Notes: generated by a model not told the origin, from the sequence alone. A stretch of DNA of 64,000 bases from Anastatus disparis (GCA_017163975.1 JAFFSR010000374.1:2528501-2592500); one strand, 5' to 3'; positions 11,426 through 21,890 are shown, counted from the stretch's first letter. Translations and numbers: made by a program.

Positions 11426-13944
11426 CTAGTCTTCAAAATAACTCAATGCCTTGCTTAATTGAACTGAAGATGAATCACTTCGTAAAGAAATTTTCAAAAA
11501 AATCTTCTGCATAAGCAACCAAACAGGTTTTGTAGATTTCGGATAAGGCAGATTATAAGTTAAAAAAATTTTTAACGCTAAATAAAGAGCTTTAACGACA
11601 GATTCAGTTTGGTATCGAGCATTTCCGATTAACACGAAAAATAATTCTGGAGATTTCACAGGTCCAACAACTGCAATAATGGGTGTCACCGATTCCTTTT
11701 TATTAATGCTTATACCTTCCTGATTAAGCGCTGATTCCAATGTTTCAATATTCTAAAAATGAAATACATTGACATTTTACAACCGTTGGTTTTTTTAAAT
11801 TATATATTCAAGAACACAAACCTCAGCTTGAAAAATAAAAGATTCCCGATCACATCTTTTTGAATCTTTTTCTTCTGTAGTTTCCACTTTGCGTTTTTTG
11901 TTACGTTTATTCTCGGATTTTATTTTAGCGTTTGGAGCTTTGATTGCATATGAAATGAGCATCAAAAGTACTGTGTCCTTCGCAGCTGTAATAAAAATTA
12001 TAATTTTCCTCTGGTCTCTGAATAGAATAAACAATCTCTAAATGTCACATTATCAAAATTATCGTGGCCTCGATTCTAAATCCCTCATGCTTAACAAAGT
12101 AAAATAATAAAGAATAACTTTCGTCTTGAAAAGATATACTATCAACGCGTGTAAGCATAAAAAAGGGATAGAAAATCAACAATGCATTATTCACATTACA
12201 TGCGACTTTAGTAAAGAAAAACCTCTTGTAAAGGTATAATTACACCCAAAAAATGAATCATTTAATACTACTATCATAAGAAAAAGAAAAATTATTTAGA
12301 ACTTAGAGTGAAGAAAAAATTATGACGATGCTGTTATACAATGAAGTTATCTAAACAATATGTTATACTTTCTTGTTAATGAATATAAATAAAAAAGAGA
12401 TTAATTGGTTCAAATAAATATACAAATGAATTTTACATTTGTTATAAACTAAAGTTACGAGAATTTTACTTTACTTTTTAAGTATTAATTTATAAAACTA
12501 TCATAAAATTACCAATAACATTATTTTTATCAGATTTTTATAAATATCTAGACATAAAATTTTAGTTATGAATTTGAAAAATACAATAATGTATTCAAAA
12601 ATTTTTTTTTATTAAAACAATAGTGTACTAAAAATTATGATGAATTTCCCTGTTGTCAAACAATCTAATTGCTCTAAAATTTATGAAAATATTACGAAAT
12701 TAATCTCACCTCCAGAAAGAGTAGGAATTAAATACAGTAAAGTCTCTGGTTCTTCACCAGATAGACTTTTAGATGTGATGAAATCCTCTAAGCGATTCTG
12801 CAAAGATGACCATGCTTCTTTTGCATCTATTGATTGCTCTCTAAATTTAAAATCGAAGTCAATATCAATCTGAAAAAAAATATTTTACAAAAGAAGTGTG
12901 CATTAATTATTCAATTTCATGTATAACAATGAAACTTTTTTTTCTTGTATTATAAAAATCTATCAACTTAAAATTACCTCCTTCATAGGCACTTACCAAC
13001 TCAAACCCACGATTGTCTAAAAGACATTTAAAATCATTGAATTGTGAGAAACCACCTTTTTCATATTTCTTCGCCGAATACTGGCGAATCAAAGTTGTAT
13101 CCGTCCAATATTCTTTAATAGTGTTCCATGGCTCAGTGTTGGTTGAGAGAAATTTCAATTTATCTTCAGCCGCTATCAAATAATAATTTTGAATCAATTA
13201 GTAAAAAATTAGTAGTGATTAGTTAAACTGTGATAAAAGTTTTAAAATTACCAAAATCTGTGTCATTTGACAATGTTGTTGAAACTTCTTTTTTTACTAA
13301 GTTGTTGTTGTTACACAAGGTGCGCATGTAATTCAAACGAGAAAGAAGTTTTCCTGACGCTGGTATCTGCTCTCCCTTGACTGTACGTGCAGCAGTGTAA
13401 AAAATACTTTCATAGGATTTCTTTTTAAAAAATGTAGCAATTTCTTCTGCTAGACCTTTGAGAGTATCCGATGAAATTCTGCAATTTTTGTTATTCAAAT
13501 CATATAAATATATTCAAAACTAAAATTTTGATAAATAAAAACGTAACCTCACTCCAATTTTTTAAATAAATTTTGGGCCGTAAAATTTTTTTTCCTAGAG
13601 AAAATAAATAATTCTCTACTTATTATTAAATGAGTTAAAGATGAGATCATAGAGTCATTTAACTCTTTTTCTATCTCGAATGAAGTCAAAATCATTTGTC
13701 CTTCAAAGCTTGATTGTAAAAATGTTTTAAGATTTTCGCGATGAGGAACGAAATCTGTTGAAGCAAGATTCATCGAATTTCGACATTTTGAACATACGAA
13801 GTCAAAACTTTGTGGACCTTCAATAGTGATATTCGATGATGAAGAGGATATGATACTAGAATTATTAGAAAATAGAGAACCTATAGAAGTTTCTCGGATT
13901 GGAGCTGAAAAGTTTAGAATTTTGAAATTCACTTTAAAAGACAT
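11426..13944 (-). CDS. Six-exon transposon accessory gene, about 481 residues
   Basis: I assembled six exons whose phases all match: 13944-13553, 13478-13252, 13172-12997, 12869-12710, 11985-11822 and 11752-11426, with GT donors and AG acceptors throughout and no internal stop. The start is ATG at 13944; the stop is TAG at 11426-11428. The protein opens with a Ser-rich stretch and a CSKC pair. It then has a region with SGKLLSRLNYMR, a Trp-containing segment (EPWNTIKEYW), a basic Lys/Arg patch in exon 5 (probable nuclear signal), and a C-terminal block (VALYLALKIF-type helix with LPYPKSTKPVWLLMQ). That last block resembles uncharacterised proteins of arthropods and fish that accompany the same transposase. 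The role is unknown; DNA binding or accessory function is a guess from context. The open frame in all exons indicates recent selection or a recent insertion. Confidence 0.75.
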
Positions 13945-14648
13945 ATTTCAATTTTTCTATAAAATAAAATATTTTACAAATTAGTGGTTGATTTAAAAAA
14001 TAACGATTGCTCTTTTTTATAATTAAATAACTGATATTACAAATGTTGTATTAAAAAGTAGAAGATTCATTAATACTGAATGAATTTAACTGTTTTTATG
14101 CTTCATAAATTTCCAAAAAGTCTAATTTTATAACTGATCACTAATTTTGTATATTAATATTTTAAATAAAATTATATTATACTAATGTTTCTAGATTTTA
14201 AAATGTAAGATACGGAGAATTTATTCTAAGAAATGAAAGCATTATTAACGACCCAAATTATATAAATATACTTCTATAAAAATACAAATGTAATAATAAA
14301 TATTTTTCTTTTTTAACTTTAAAAAGAAAATTTAAATTTACTTACATATATCATCATAGACGCCGGTTTTAAGTTCCATCATTTAATTAAATAATTCAAA
14401 ACGAAAAAAATTCACTATATTATTAGTATTTATACATACATTATATTTAGTATTACTTATTAAATAATTAAATGAAAACTCGTGACTTAAAGTACGCTGG
14501 TTCGATAACCAATAAATATTTTCGTGTAGATAACCAATGATGAGCACGTCAACTGTCATTACACTTCCGCGAAGTTGGCTATTCAATATAACATCAATGA
14601 TCGATGTGAAAAACACGAATTTTCTATGTTTACACAATAACGTAAAGT
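13945..14648. other. 5' flank of the two-gene transposon
   Basis: AT-rich sequence between the start codon of the spliced gene and the right inverted repeat. It should contain the promoter for the minus-strand gene, but I see no motif I can name. Confidence 0.4.
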
Positions 14649-14826
14649 GTGTACACACAGATCATCGATGTGAGAACCTCCTATGAGTCGCGCATAGTTG
14701 AATGATGCGAAAACACAGGATTTTGGTGCGCACACATCGATTACCTATGTGGAAAATAAATATTTTTAGTTCACATTGGTCATCGATGTGACGATTGCAG
14801 CGGAACTGTTATCTGTCATTTCCGTG
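14649..14826. repeat. Right terminal inverted repeat of the 6.8-kb element
   Basis: Inverted partner of 7993-8170, ending in CCGTG before TA at 14827-14828. It contains the same three ATCGATG palindromes. Confidence 0.9.
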
Positions 14827-14828
14827 TA

Positions 14829-15810
14829 TTCATAAATATTAATATTAATCAAAATATAAATTTTAAATCTAGATTTTATTTCTTAATTTTGAATTTGAAT
14901 TATAAAATAAAAAATGATTACTCCATATTAAATATTATTTCTTAGTTTCCAGCTGATTCAAGGTTAGTACGAGTGATTCTAACAATCATCAGAGTAACAA
15001 GTAACTATGTATTTGTTGATTCTCACAACAAATACATAGTTTCATTGGTGAATAAGGGTGAGTACTGACAAAATATCTTATAATAAGAAAGATTATTTTT
15101 ATTGCTTATTTTAATAACATATCTTTTTGCATTTCAGCTTTATCCAGTCGATAACAAGGTTTTCTTGGCTGGTATCTCTTTTTTATATTGTTAGCTAATA
15201 TAAATAAGAAATACCAGAAAAGAATTATTTTATGAAAGATAAGTATAGCATTAAAAATTTTAAGATATAATAATTAAAAATTTTAAAGCTGTTTTTCTCA
15301 AATATTGAATTTTTAAAATTTTAGGTGCTGCCCCGTAAGATTTGAGCTGAACCGCTGGATGGATTTGACTTTTCCAAACTGATTTAACTTCAGTATTAGC
15401 ATCATTCTCGCGTGAATGGAGGGTTTTGAAATCAAATGACAAGAAGTTGTTAAAAAATCCAAAATTAAGGTAAAAAAATAAAAATTTATTTAATAAATTA
15501 ATATTTTTTGTTGAAAAGTAAAAAATTTTTTGCGTTTCAGGAATTTCCTCATTCACGCGAGTATGATGCTAATACTGAAGTTAAATCAATTTGGAAAAGT
15601 CAGATCCATCCAGCGGTTCAGCTCAAATCTTACGGTGGAGCCACTATAAGAACAAGAATTCATCGAATGATTATGGGACTACAGCTAAAGCAAAATGAGC
15701 TTATAAAAGCTTAAAATAAAGGTATTTTAGTCTACTTTCAAATATTATTTTCATTTACAAAGAATTTAATTAAATCTTATAATTACATATCTTTTTTTAC
15801 TAGCAGGGGG
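14829..15810. other. Right remainder of the TTAA-targeting transposon with a small inverted duplication
   Basis: Past the inserted element the TTAA transposon resumes. A short hairpin (AACTATGTATTTGTTG with its complement) lies at 15002-15046. A segment of about 95 bases occurs twice in opposite orientation: minus strand about 15328-15420 and plus strand about 15545-15640. Both encode a peptide containing DANTEVKS and SQIHPAVQLKSYG. The plus copy runs in an open frame to a stop at 15714 (peptide ends GLQLKQNELIKA). It may be the C-terminal exon of the decayed transposase, duplicated as a fold-back; I do not recognise it. Confidence 0.45.
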
Positions 15811-15839
15811 AAAAGGTGTTTTGTGCCCTTAATGTAATA

Positions 15840-16213
15840 AAACCTATAATATAGATCTGTACGCTTCAGCGACAATAATAAATGAATTTGTAAGCTTTTT
15901 TAGCAACAGTAAACAATAAATTTGTACGCTTCTTTCAGCGACAATAAGATATGAATTTGTAAGTTTCTTTTAGCGATAATGAAAAATAAATTTGTAAGCT
16001 TTTTTTAGCAACAACAAGCAATATATTTGTATGCTTATATGAAGTTTTTTTAGCGACAACAAACAATAAATCTGTATGCTTTTTATAAGCTTTTTTTAGT
16101 GACAACAAATAATAAATCTGTACGCTTTTATAAGCTTTTTTTAGTGATAACAAATAATAGATCTGTACGCTTCAGCGACAATAAGAAATGAATTTGTAAG
16201 CTTTTAAAGCTTT
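15840..16213. repeat. Right subterminal repeat array of the outer transposon
   Basis: About nine or ten units of roughly 40 bases related to GCTTCAGCGACAATAA, the inverted counterpart of the array at 709-1250. The right tip follows at 16214-16248. Confidence 0.75.
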
Positions 16214-16248
16214 TAATGCAGCCATATATTTTATGCTGGTCTCAAGCC

Positions 16249-16755
16249 AAGAAATCTTTTAATAAGATAAATATGTAAATATCTTATTTCTAGAAAAAAA
16301 AACATGTTTTATTTAAATACAAGTGTTAATAAAGTACCTATGGATATTAAGCTAAATTCCTTTTGTAATTTATAATTTACTTTTGTAATTAGTAAATTTT
16401 TTCAATAATAAAAATAAAAATACAATATATAGAAATAAAAATATTATAACTTTATCTGAATAAAGGAAATGCAGAGAGGAAGCTTTGTATTATCAATTAG
16501 TTATGTTTCCAATTATACTAATGAAATATTAATAATAATAATTTTTTTTTCTCGTTATTTAAATTAAATATTAGAATATAAATGAAATGCAGTGAAAAAA
16601 CTTTATATTATTAATTAGTCACAGTTACAATCATAATAATAAAATATTACTAATTATAATAATATTCAATTACTTATAATTGTGATTATAATAATAGAAT
16701 ATTATTAATAATAAAAATATTTTTCTATTACTAATTACTAAAACATAATATCATA
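16249..16755. other. AT-rich spacer, no gene
   Basis: A/T-rich sequence with many ATTATTAATAATA-like runs. A phrase close to AAATGCAG(A/T)GA followed by TTTATATTATTAATTAG appears twice (about 16466 and 16590), the trace of a roughly 125-base duplication. Nothing coding is visible. Confidence 0.5.
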
Positions 16756-16955
16756 GTGAGGGGAAGGGCATAATGAAGGGGGGTTATAAAGAGTGAGGGG
16801 GGCATATTGAGGGGGGCTATAAAAATTGAGGGGGGGTGAGGGGGGCTGAGGGCCTCAGTAACGTTAATTTTGAATCGACTATTTATAAGAGGAATCACAA
16901 CGTAATTTGAGGGGGGGTTGTACCGACAGACATTTGAGGGAGGGCTGAGGGGGGG
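16756..16955 (+). repeat. G-rich block 1
   Basis: More than ten runs of four to seven G on the plus strand, spaced by short AT-rich linkers, in a genome otherwise very poor in G+C. It satisfies the simple pattern for stacked G-quadruplexes. A second block with the same strand bias lies at 19497-19728. Between them is an inverted-repeat element. Confidence 0.8.
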
Positions 16956-16975
16956 TCGGTTAAATCTTGTCTTAC

Positions 16976-17050
16976 AACTATATATAGATAGATATATGAA
17001 CCTGTATGTGCGTGCGTTCTAATGGACGTGGAATGTCCCACGTATGTATG

Positions 17051-17082
<32 letters not shown>

Positions 17083-17175
17083 AATATATATATATAAACC
17101 AAAAAATATACGGGTTGACGGGTGCAAGTTGGCATGAAAGGGACCATGTATGAGTGTGTATATATATATATACTA
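16976..17175. repeat. TA/TG-type microsatellite tract, first copy
   Basis: TATATA runs (about 17053-17098 and 17158-17173) mixed with TGTATGTGCG and GTATGTATG phrases. The same arrangement returns at about 19735-19890 next to the second G-rich block, in the same orientation, so the G-rich block and microsatellite appear to be duplicated as a unit on both sides of the inverted-repeat element. Confidence 0.7.
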
Positions 17176-18056
17176 GGGGGGGTACCCCCCTGCTCGCTCT
17201 GCTCGCCAACCCCCATTGGTGATTATTCATATCCTACATATATTTTACCAATAAAAGAAAAATTAATCATTTATAAATCACATGATACATCTGAAAAACA
17301 AATGATAATTTAATTATGATTGTTTATACCTTATAAACTAAACGAGTTTCCACACCACCTTACATTTCAAACTAGTTATTATGATGAATTGCATTCATAT
17401 ATTTAATTTAATTGTATAAATTTTTCAATATTTAAATATAGATTTTAATTTAACTAATATATTTTAACTGTGTGAAATATAGAGGTAACGTTACGGCGCG
17501 TTAGATTTTTTGATTAGTGGAAACCCTCGCCAGGAGCCCTAAAAACCACTTTATTTTATAGATAATATTTCATAGATTAGTTATACATTTATAATATAAT
17601 TTATTTTATGTATTGAATATGAATAAAAAAATAGTGATATCGTACAATATATAAGTGAAAAAATAACTTATTATTTATTAAATGATATTAATGATCAAAA
17701 TTATAATAAATTTAAAACTATATGAAAATTTTTAAATAATTATTTGGTATAAAAATTTTATTAGTATTATATTTGATGTATCATAATGTTTATTTATGTC
17801 TTAAGATTTATAGGATTATTTTGATATAATTCCTTTTTGATATCTTTTCGACTTATTTTTACATTTTTTAAGATATATCAATATTTTATACTAAAATTTA
17901 AAAATTTGTTTACTTTAATATTCAAAAATAAGTGATGTAATTATTATTAATATTCATAAGATCATTAAATCATTATATTATTTTAATGATTTTAATTTGT
18001 ATATATATAAAATAAAATAATTTTGAAATATTAAACTTACTTTTTATTACTTACTT

Positions 18057-18467
18057 TTATAAATTTTGATCAAATATGTTTTTAATAATATTAACTAATC
18101 GTAATAAATATCTAGAATAAATTTGATAATTTTGATTAATATAATATTCTGTTATTGGTTCACATATTTGAATTTTATATTCTATAATTTTATTAACGTA
18201 ATATTTATAATATTCTGGTACTTTATTCCAATTATTGTATTCAACTTTTTCTTCATTCCCGCCAATATATGAATTAATAATATTATTTAATTGAGAAATT
18301 TCTGTATCTTCTGAAATATTATCATTTAAGCTTTCTAAATAATATTCATATTCTTCTTCATAATTTAAGTGGTCTTCAATTTGATTATTTAAATAATCCA
18401 TTAAATGTTGATCGATAATATCATTTACTTCAACATCATTTCCTTCAATCGGATTCCATTCCATCAT
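18057..18467 (-). CDS. Acidic 136-residue hypothetical protein inside the inverted-repeat element
   Basis: A clean ATG-to-stop frame beginning MMEWNPIEGNDVEVNDII in sequence that is otherwise about 80 percent A+T. In such DNA a chance frame of this length is unlikely, and the composition is unlike random AT translation: rich in Glu, Asp and Asn in the first 90 residues, with several Tyr and a Trp pair. It then has a Tyr-rich C-terminal third (EYYINQNYQIYSRYLL). No signal peptide, membrane segment or known motif is seen. No second exon is obvious. It may be the only remaining gene of the surrounding element or one exon of a larger gene. Function unknown. Confidence 0.5.
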   Translation of the reverse strand: MMEWNPIEGNDVEVNDIIDQHLMDYLNNQIEDHLNYEEEYEYYLESLNDNISEDTEISQLNNIINSYIGGNEEKVEYNNWNKVPEYYKYYVNKIIEYKIQICEPITEYYINQNYQIYSRYLLRLVNIIKNIFDQNL

Positions 18468-18477
18468 TTTTGTTTAT

Positions 18478-18930
18478 ATGATTTATTTATGTATCTAAAT
18501 TTGTATTATTAATTTTTATAGTAATTCTTTGTAGTAATTGAATCTATATTTAATTTTCTTTTATTATAATTATTTTTATTGTTTATTAGCAAGTAAAAAG
18601 ATATTACATAGGAATTATAACAAAATAATCCTTCAAATCTTAAAAGACTTCACAAACATTATGATATATCAATTATTATATTTAAATTTTTTTCAATTTA
18701 AATTACACATTGTGATTTAAGATTTATTTAATAATTATATAAAATGTTAAACATTTTAATAAAAATATTTATAAATTTTATTGAAAAAATAATGAATTTT
18801 ATGATATATCAATTATTATATTAAAATTATAAAATTTTTTCAAACACTAGTTATTTAAAACATTTTTTCAACTTTTTAATATATTACAAAATACAGTGAA
18901 ACATATACAAAAACTATAAGATAAAATAAT
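18478..18930. other. AT-rich flank inside the inverted-repeat element
   Basis: No gene seen. The phrase ATGATATATCAATTATTATA occurs twice (about 18660 and 18799), the remains of a roughly 140-base direct duplication. Confidence 0.45.
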
Positions 18931-19496
18931 ATATATTATATAAAAAGTGGTTTTTAGGGCTACTGGCGAAGGTTTCCACTATAAAAAAAATCACAACGCG
19001 CCGTTAGCGATACCGCTACATTATAAACCTATTTTTTATATATTCATTTAATATATTTATAGATTTATTGTTAATTTAAATATTAACTTTTAAAATAATA
19101 AAATTTGAATGTTAATTTTAGAAATAATTTATTATAAACATATAACAAAGGTTTAGAGTGTAAGGTGGTGTGGAAACTCGATTGTTTATTTATATAAATA
19201 AACAATCATAATTAAATTATTATTTGTTTTTTCAGATATATCATGTGTTTTATGAATATAATTACTTATTCTTCATGTAAATGTTTTAACAAGAAGTTTT
19301 AGTTCATTAATTAATAATATAAAGAACAAATTTTTTTATCTATTAATAATTTTATTAATGTATAAATATCAAAGTATTATAAAATAAAATTTTATTATTA
19401 AAAATATAATTTCGTTTTTCATTAAATATACCACATTATATTAATTAACATAATAATGCATGCAAGTTATAAACTGTTATACGAGTCATTACACGA

Positions 19497-19728
19497 GTGG
19501 GGGGGCAGTGGGGGTGATGTGGGGGGCCAACGGGGGGCTACAGGGGGCACGGGGGTGCACGGAGGGGCGTGGGGGGCACGGGGGGGATGGGGACCTATAC
19601 AGGAAGTAAATGGTTACAAAATATCGTAGAATTACAAACAATTTTACGTTATTTTGTAGGAATTCCTTACAAAACATTATTGGGAGCTGTGGGGGGAGTG
19701 GGGGGCACGGGGGGGAGTGGGGGGGCTG
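19497..19728 (+). repeat. G-rich block 2
   Basis: Two clusters of G4-G7 runs (19497-19590 and 19680-19728) around an AT-rich insert of about 90 bases. The same strand carries the G runs as in block 1 (16756-16955). Quadruplex-forming potential is high by simple pattern. Confidence 0.8.
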
Positions 19729-19909
19729 AAACTGAATTTTTCATATAACTATATAATATAGGATGATATATATATATATATATATATATCAACTCGCCTG
19801 TATGTGTGCGTGCGGGTCGACATGAAATGTTGCATATATATATGAGCCCAGGTGCGTATGTATGTGCGCGTCCACATATGTTTTTCTATATACATATATA
19901 TGATAAAAA

Positions 19910-20545
19910 TTCGTTAGTACATTAAATTAAAAAGGAATTGTGGAATTTTTAATTAAAGCCCTCGAATTTACAAATCATAATCATAACTGACGCTCTTTTA
20001 ATTCACAATTACATTTTTGTTTGTTAATTAAAATATATTTAATTAAGAATTCCATTTGAATTTTTAATCTAAGCCTTTTGAATTCACGATTACATTTTGA
20101 TTTCTTAATTGAAATTCATTCAATTAAGGATTCCTTTTGATTTTGTAATTAAAACTCTTTCAATTCACGATTACATTTGGATTTCTTAGTTGAAATTTAT
20201 TTAACTAAGAATTTTTTTTGAATTTGTAATCTAAGCTTTTTTAATTCACGATTACATTTTGATTTCTTAATTGAAATTTATTTAACTAAGGATTCCTTTT
20301 GATTTTGTAATTAAAGCCCTTTCGATTCACGATTACATTTTGATTTCCTAATTGAAATTTATTTAATTAAGAATTCCTTTTGATTTTGTAATTAAAGCCT
20401 TTTCAATTAGCGATTAGATTTTGATTCGTTAATTAGAATATGTTTAATTATCAATCCAAAAGGAATTGTTAATTGAATAATCTTTTATCACGAATTAAAA
20501 AAGAATTTGTGAATTAAAATTTATTTAAAGCTCAAAATGATTTAA
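19910..20545. repeat. 81-bp tandem satellite, about seven degenerate units
   Basis: The phrase AATTCACGATTACATTTTG recurs at about 20000, 20081, 20162, 20242, 20324 and 20404, giving a period of 80-82 bases. Each unit also holds AATTAAGGATTCCTTTTGAT and a TTGTAATTAAAGCC phrase, and AATTAA/TTAATT pairs allow each unit to fold. Units differ by roughly 10-15 percent by eye, so the array is not freshly amplified. Confidence 0.85.
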
Positions 20546-20846
20546 ATATTTGCAACCCTGTATGAAATTGTAATTAATGTCTTTAATATTTTATCGCGTA
20601 TACATCGGTTATTTATCGCGACTGCGTCACGACGAGATATCGCTAGCTGATAGTTTACTGAGCATATTTTTATCCTGAATTTTTTACCAGGGATCTTTTA
20701 TTTTTTATTAAATAGAAATAATTACCTATTATCAATTAATTATTTATTTTATTTAAATTTACAAGGGCTTAAAAAAAAATAAATAAAAATTTTTATAGTA
20801 ATAAACTATGAATGCACGAAATTATAGCGTTGATACCTCGCAACAT
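20546..20846. other. Spacer, no gene
   Basis: A slightly G+C-richer patch (CGCGTATACATCGG to CGCTAGCTGATAG, 20595-20655) in AT-rich sequence. No open frame or repeat that I can name. Confidence 0.45.
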
Positions 20847-20854
20847 GTTGTAAG

Positions 20855-21076
20855 CATAGACATAGTAAGATAGACTGCAGATCCCATGTGCTGAAAATGG
20901 GCTTCTATGGAATAGAGACAGAGCCGTTTTAACGAGAGCTGTTTTCTTTCTCTAGCGCGTGCTGATTAGCCATGCTAGAGAGAAAAAACAGCTCTCGTTA
21001 AATGTCTCCGTCTCTTTCTCATAAAGGCCCACTCTCACCATTTACGATCCGCAGTCTATCCTACTATATGTCTATG
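20855..21076. mobile_element. 222-bp hAT-like MITE
   Basis: A foldback element with tips CATAGACATA inward, flanked by a perfect 8-bp direct repeat GTTGTAAG (20847-20854 and 21077-21084). The arms include AGATAGACTGC and ACGAGAGCTGTTTT with their complements. An 8-bp duplication is the hallmark of hAT elements (P elements also make 8 bp), so the superfamily is inferred. No coding capacity. Confidence 0.85.
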
Positions 21077-21084
21077 GTTGTAAG

Positions 21085-21890
21085 GTGGCTACGCCACAGA
21101 CCATGAATGATATTTGACTTATTTTCATCTTCTGTTTTACGTTTATGACTCTTGAGCGACTTGTCCATGCACAAATATACTGCCAGTCACATACTTTTTT
21201 CTCCTAAAGAAAAAAATAGTTAACATTAAAATTTAAGTTTAATATCTTTGTAAATAATAAATGTATCTGAAAAAATCCAACGTGATTCGAAAAATTGTTA
21301 AAAAGGTTTAAAAAAATGTTAGTTTAGTATTGTCAAAGCTATTTGTATTTTCTATATGCAGGATTTGAGAATTTTTTTCAATTATTGTTGATCTTGTAAA
21401 AGCGAGTGCAGTTTGAGTAGAGATTGTTGTATCAAAATGAAACCAAATTGATATTAAAGTTTATTGTTTCACCTTTAAAATGCCGTATCGAACGTTTCAG
21501 TACGATGATTTTTTCCGGAGTTATTAGACTTTTTCTGAAAACCTAATAAGCTTTTTTAATCGCAAATATCTCGAAAACTAAAAGAAATAGAAAATTCGTG
21601 TATAGAACAAAAAATGTTCCTTTTTAGCTGAACTATAATAATTAATAATGAACGATTCGATATGAAAAAAATTTTTTTTTAATTTTTCTGCATATGAAAA
21701 ATTATTTTATCGGAAATAATAATGTTGTAATAGGTCAATCAATGAAGCATTTTGTCGTCACAAAAATAATATCTAGAAACTAATTATGCCCTCACAGTAA
21801 TCCCTGTTGATATTCTGACATGTTTGCAACTCTGAAATATTGTCAGTTAATTAGTTGCAAACATTTAATTGCAAAAAAACGTAATTTTTT
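21085..21890. other. Spacer, no gene recognised
   Basis: Mixed AT-rich sequence with no open frame of note. It may belong to the decayed flank of the large foldback that starts near 21890. Confidence 0.4.

Larger units (their letters stand above)
7993..14826. mobile_element. Young CAC-ended DNA transposon with two genes (CMC-like)
   Basis: Tips read CACGGAAATGACAGATAACA inward at both ends, flanked by TA (7991-7992 and 14827-14828). Over the first 178 bases the two inverted repeats differ at only two positions that I could find, so the insertion is recent. Each arm holds three copies of an ATCGATG-type palindrome. Two minus-strand genes fill the interior: a spliced gene (11426-13944) and a transposase (8849-11001). 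CAC tips, a short TA duplication and the transposase motif VDYMHDILEGV suggest the CACTA/Mirage/Chapaev (CMC) group. This is inference; the protein family is widespread in arthropods and fish. Confidence 0.8.
6260..15828. mobile_element. TTAA-targeting DNA transposon, decayed and interrupted
   Basis: The two ends match perfectly as inverted repeats over 20 bases including part of the target site: AAGGGCACAAAACACCTTTT at 6258-6277 and its complement at 15811-15830. TTAA stands at both junctions (6256-6259 and 15829-15832), the target signature of piggyBac and Kolobok elements. A transposase relic lies on the plus strand (7129-7943). The younger element at 7993-14826 interrupts it shortly after a predicted splice donor. 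It lies wholly inside the outer element (669-16248), giving an order of insertion. Confidence 0.7.
669..16248. mobile_element. Outer DNA transposon with subterminal repeat arrays (nested host of other insertions)
   Basis: Both ends carry the same inverted tip, GGCTTGAGACC followed by an AT-rich stretch and ATGGCTGCATTAA (669-708; inverted 16214-16248). Just inside each tip is an array of degenerate units related to CATTGTCGCTAAAGAAGCTT, in opposite orientation at the two ends. Tips plus subterminal repeat arrays are typical of large cut-and-paste DNA transposons. Inside are a spliced gene relic (1370-2190), a non-LTR retrotransposon fragment and a nested pair of younger transposons. No target-site duplication is convincing. 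The superfamily is not recognised. Confidence 0.65.
17262..19265. mobile_element. AT-rich element with long inverted repeats, about 2 kb
   Basis: The outer 75-110 bases mirror each other (TAATTTAATTATGATTGTTTA, then CGAGTTTCCACACCACCTTAC at 17341-17363 and inverted at 19159-19181). A second mirrored block of about 90 bases lies further in (17480-17565 and 18932-19025, with GGCGCGTT / AACGCGCC and AAAACCACTT / AAGTGGTTTT). The interior holds one convincing open frame (18057-18467, minus). No target duplication is evident. The superfamily is not recognised. Confidence 0.65.

Noticed and set aside
12637..12873. Plus-strand frame of 78 residues
   Set aside because: It is the reverse of exon 4 of the six-exon gene, whose splice sites and phase fit on the minus strand.
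15935..16153. Frame with repeated SLKKAYK motif
   Set aside because: Translation of the right subterminal repeat array.
669..19265. A giant Maverick/Polinton element
   Set aside because: No polymerase B, integrase, ATPase or capsid-like frames were found between the inverted ends.
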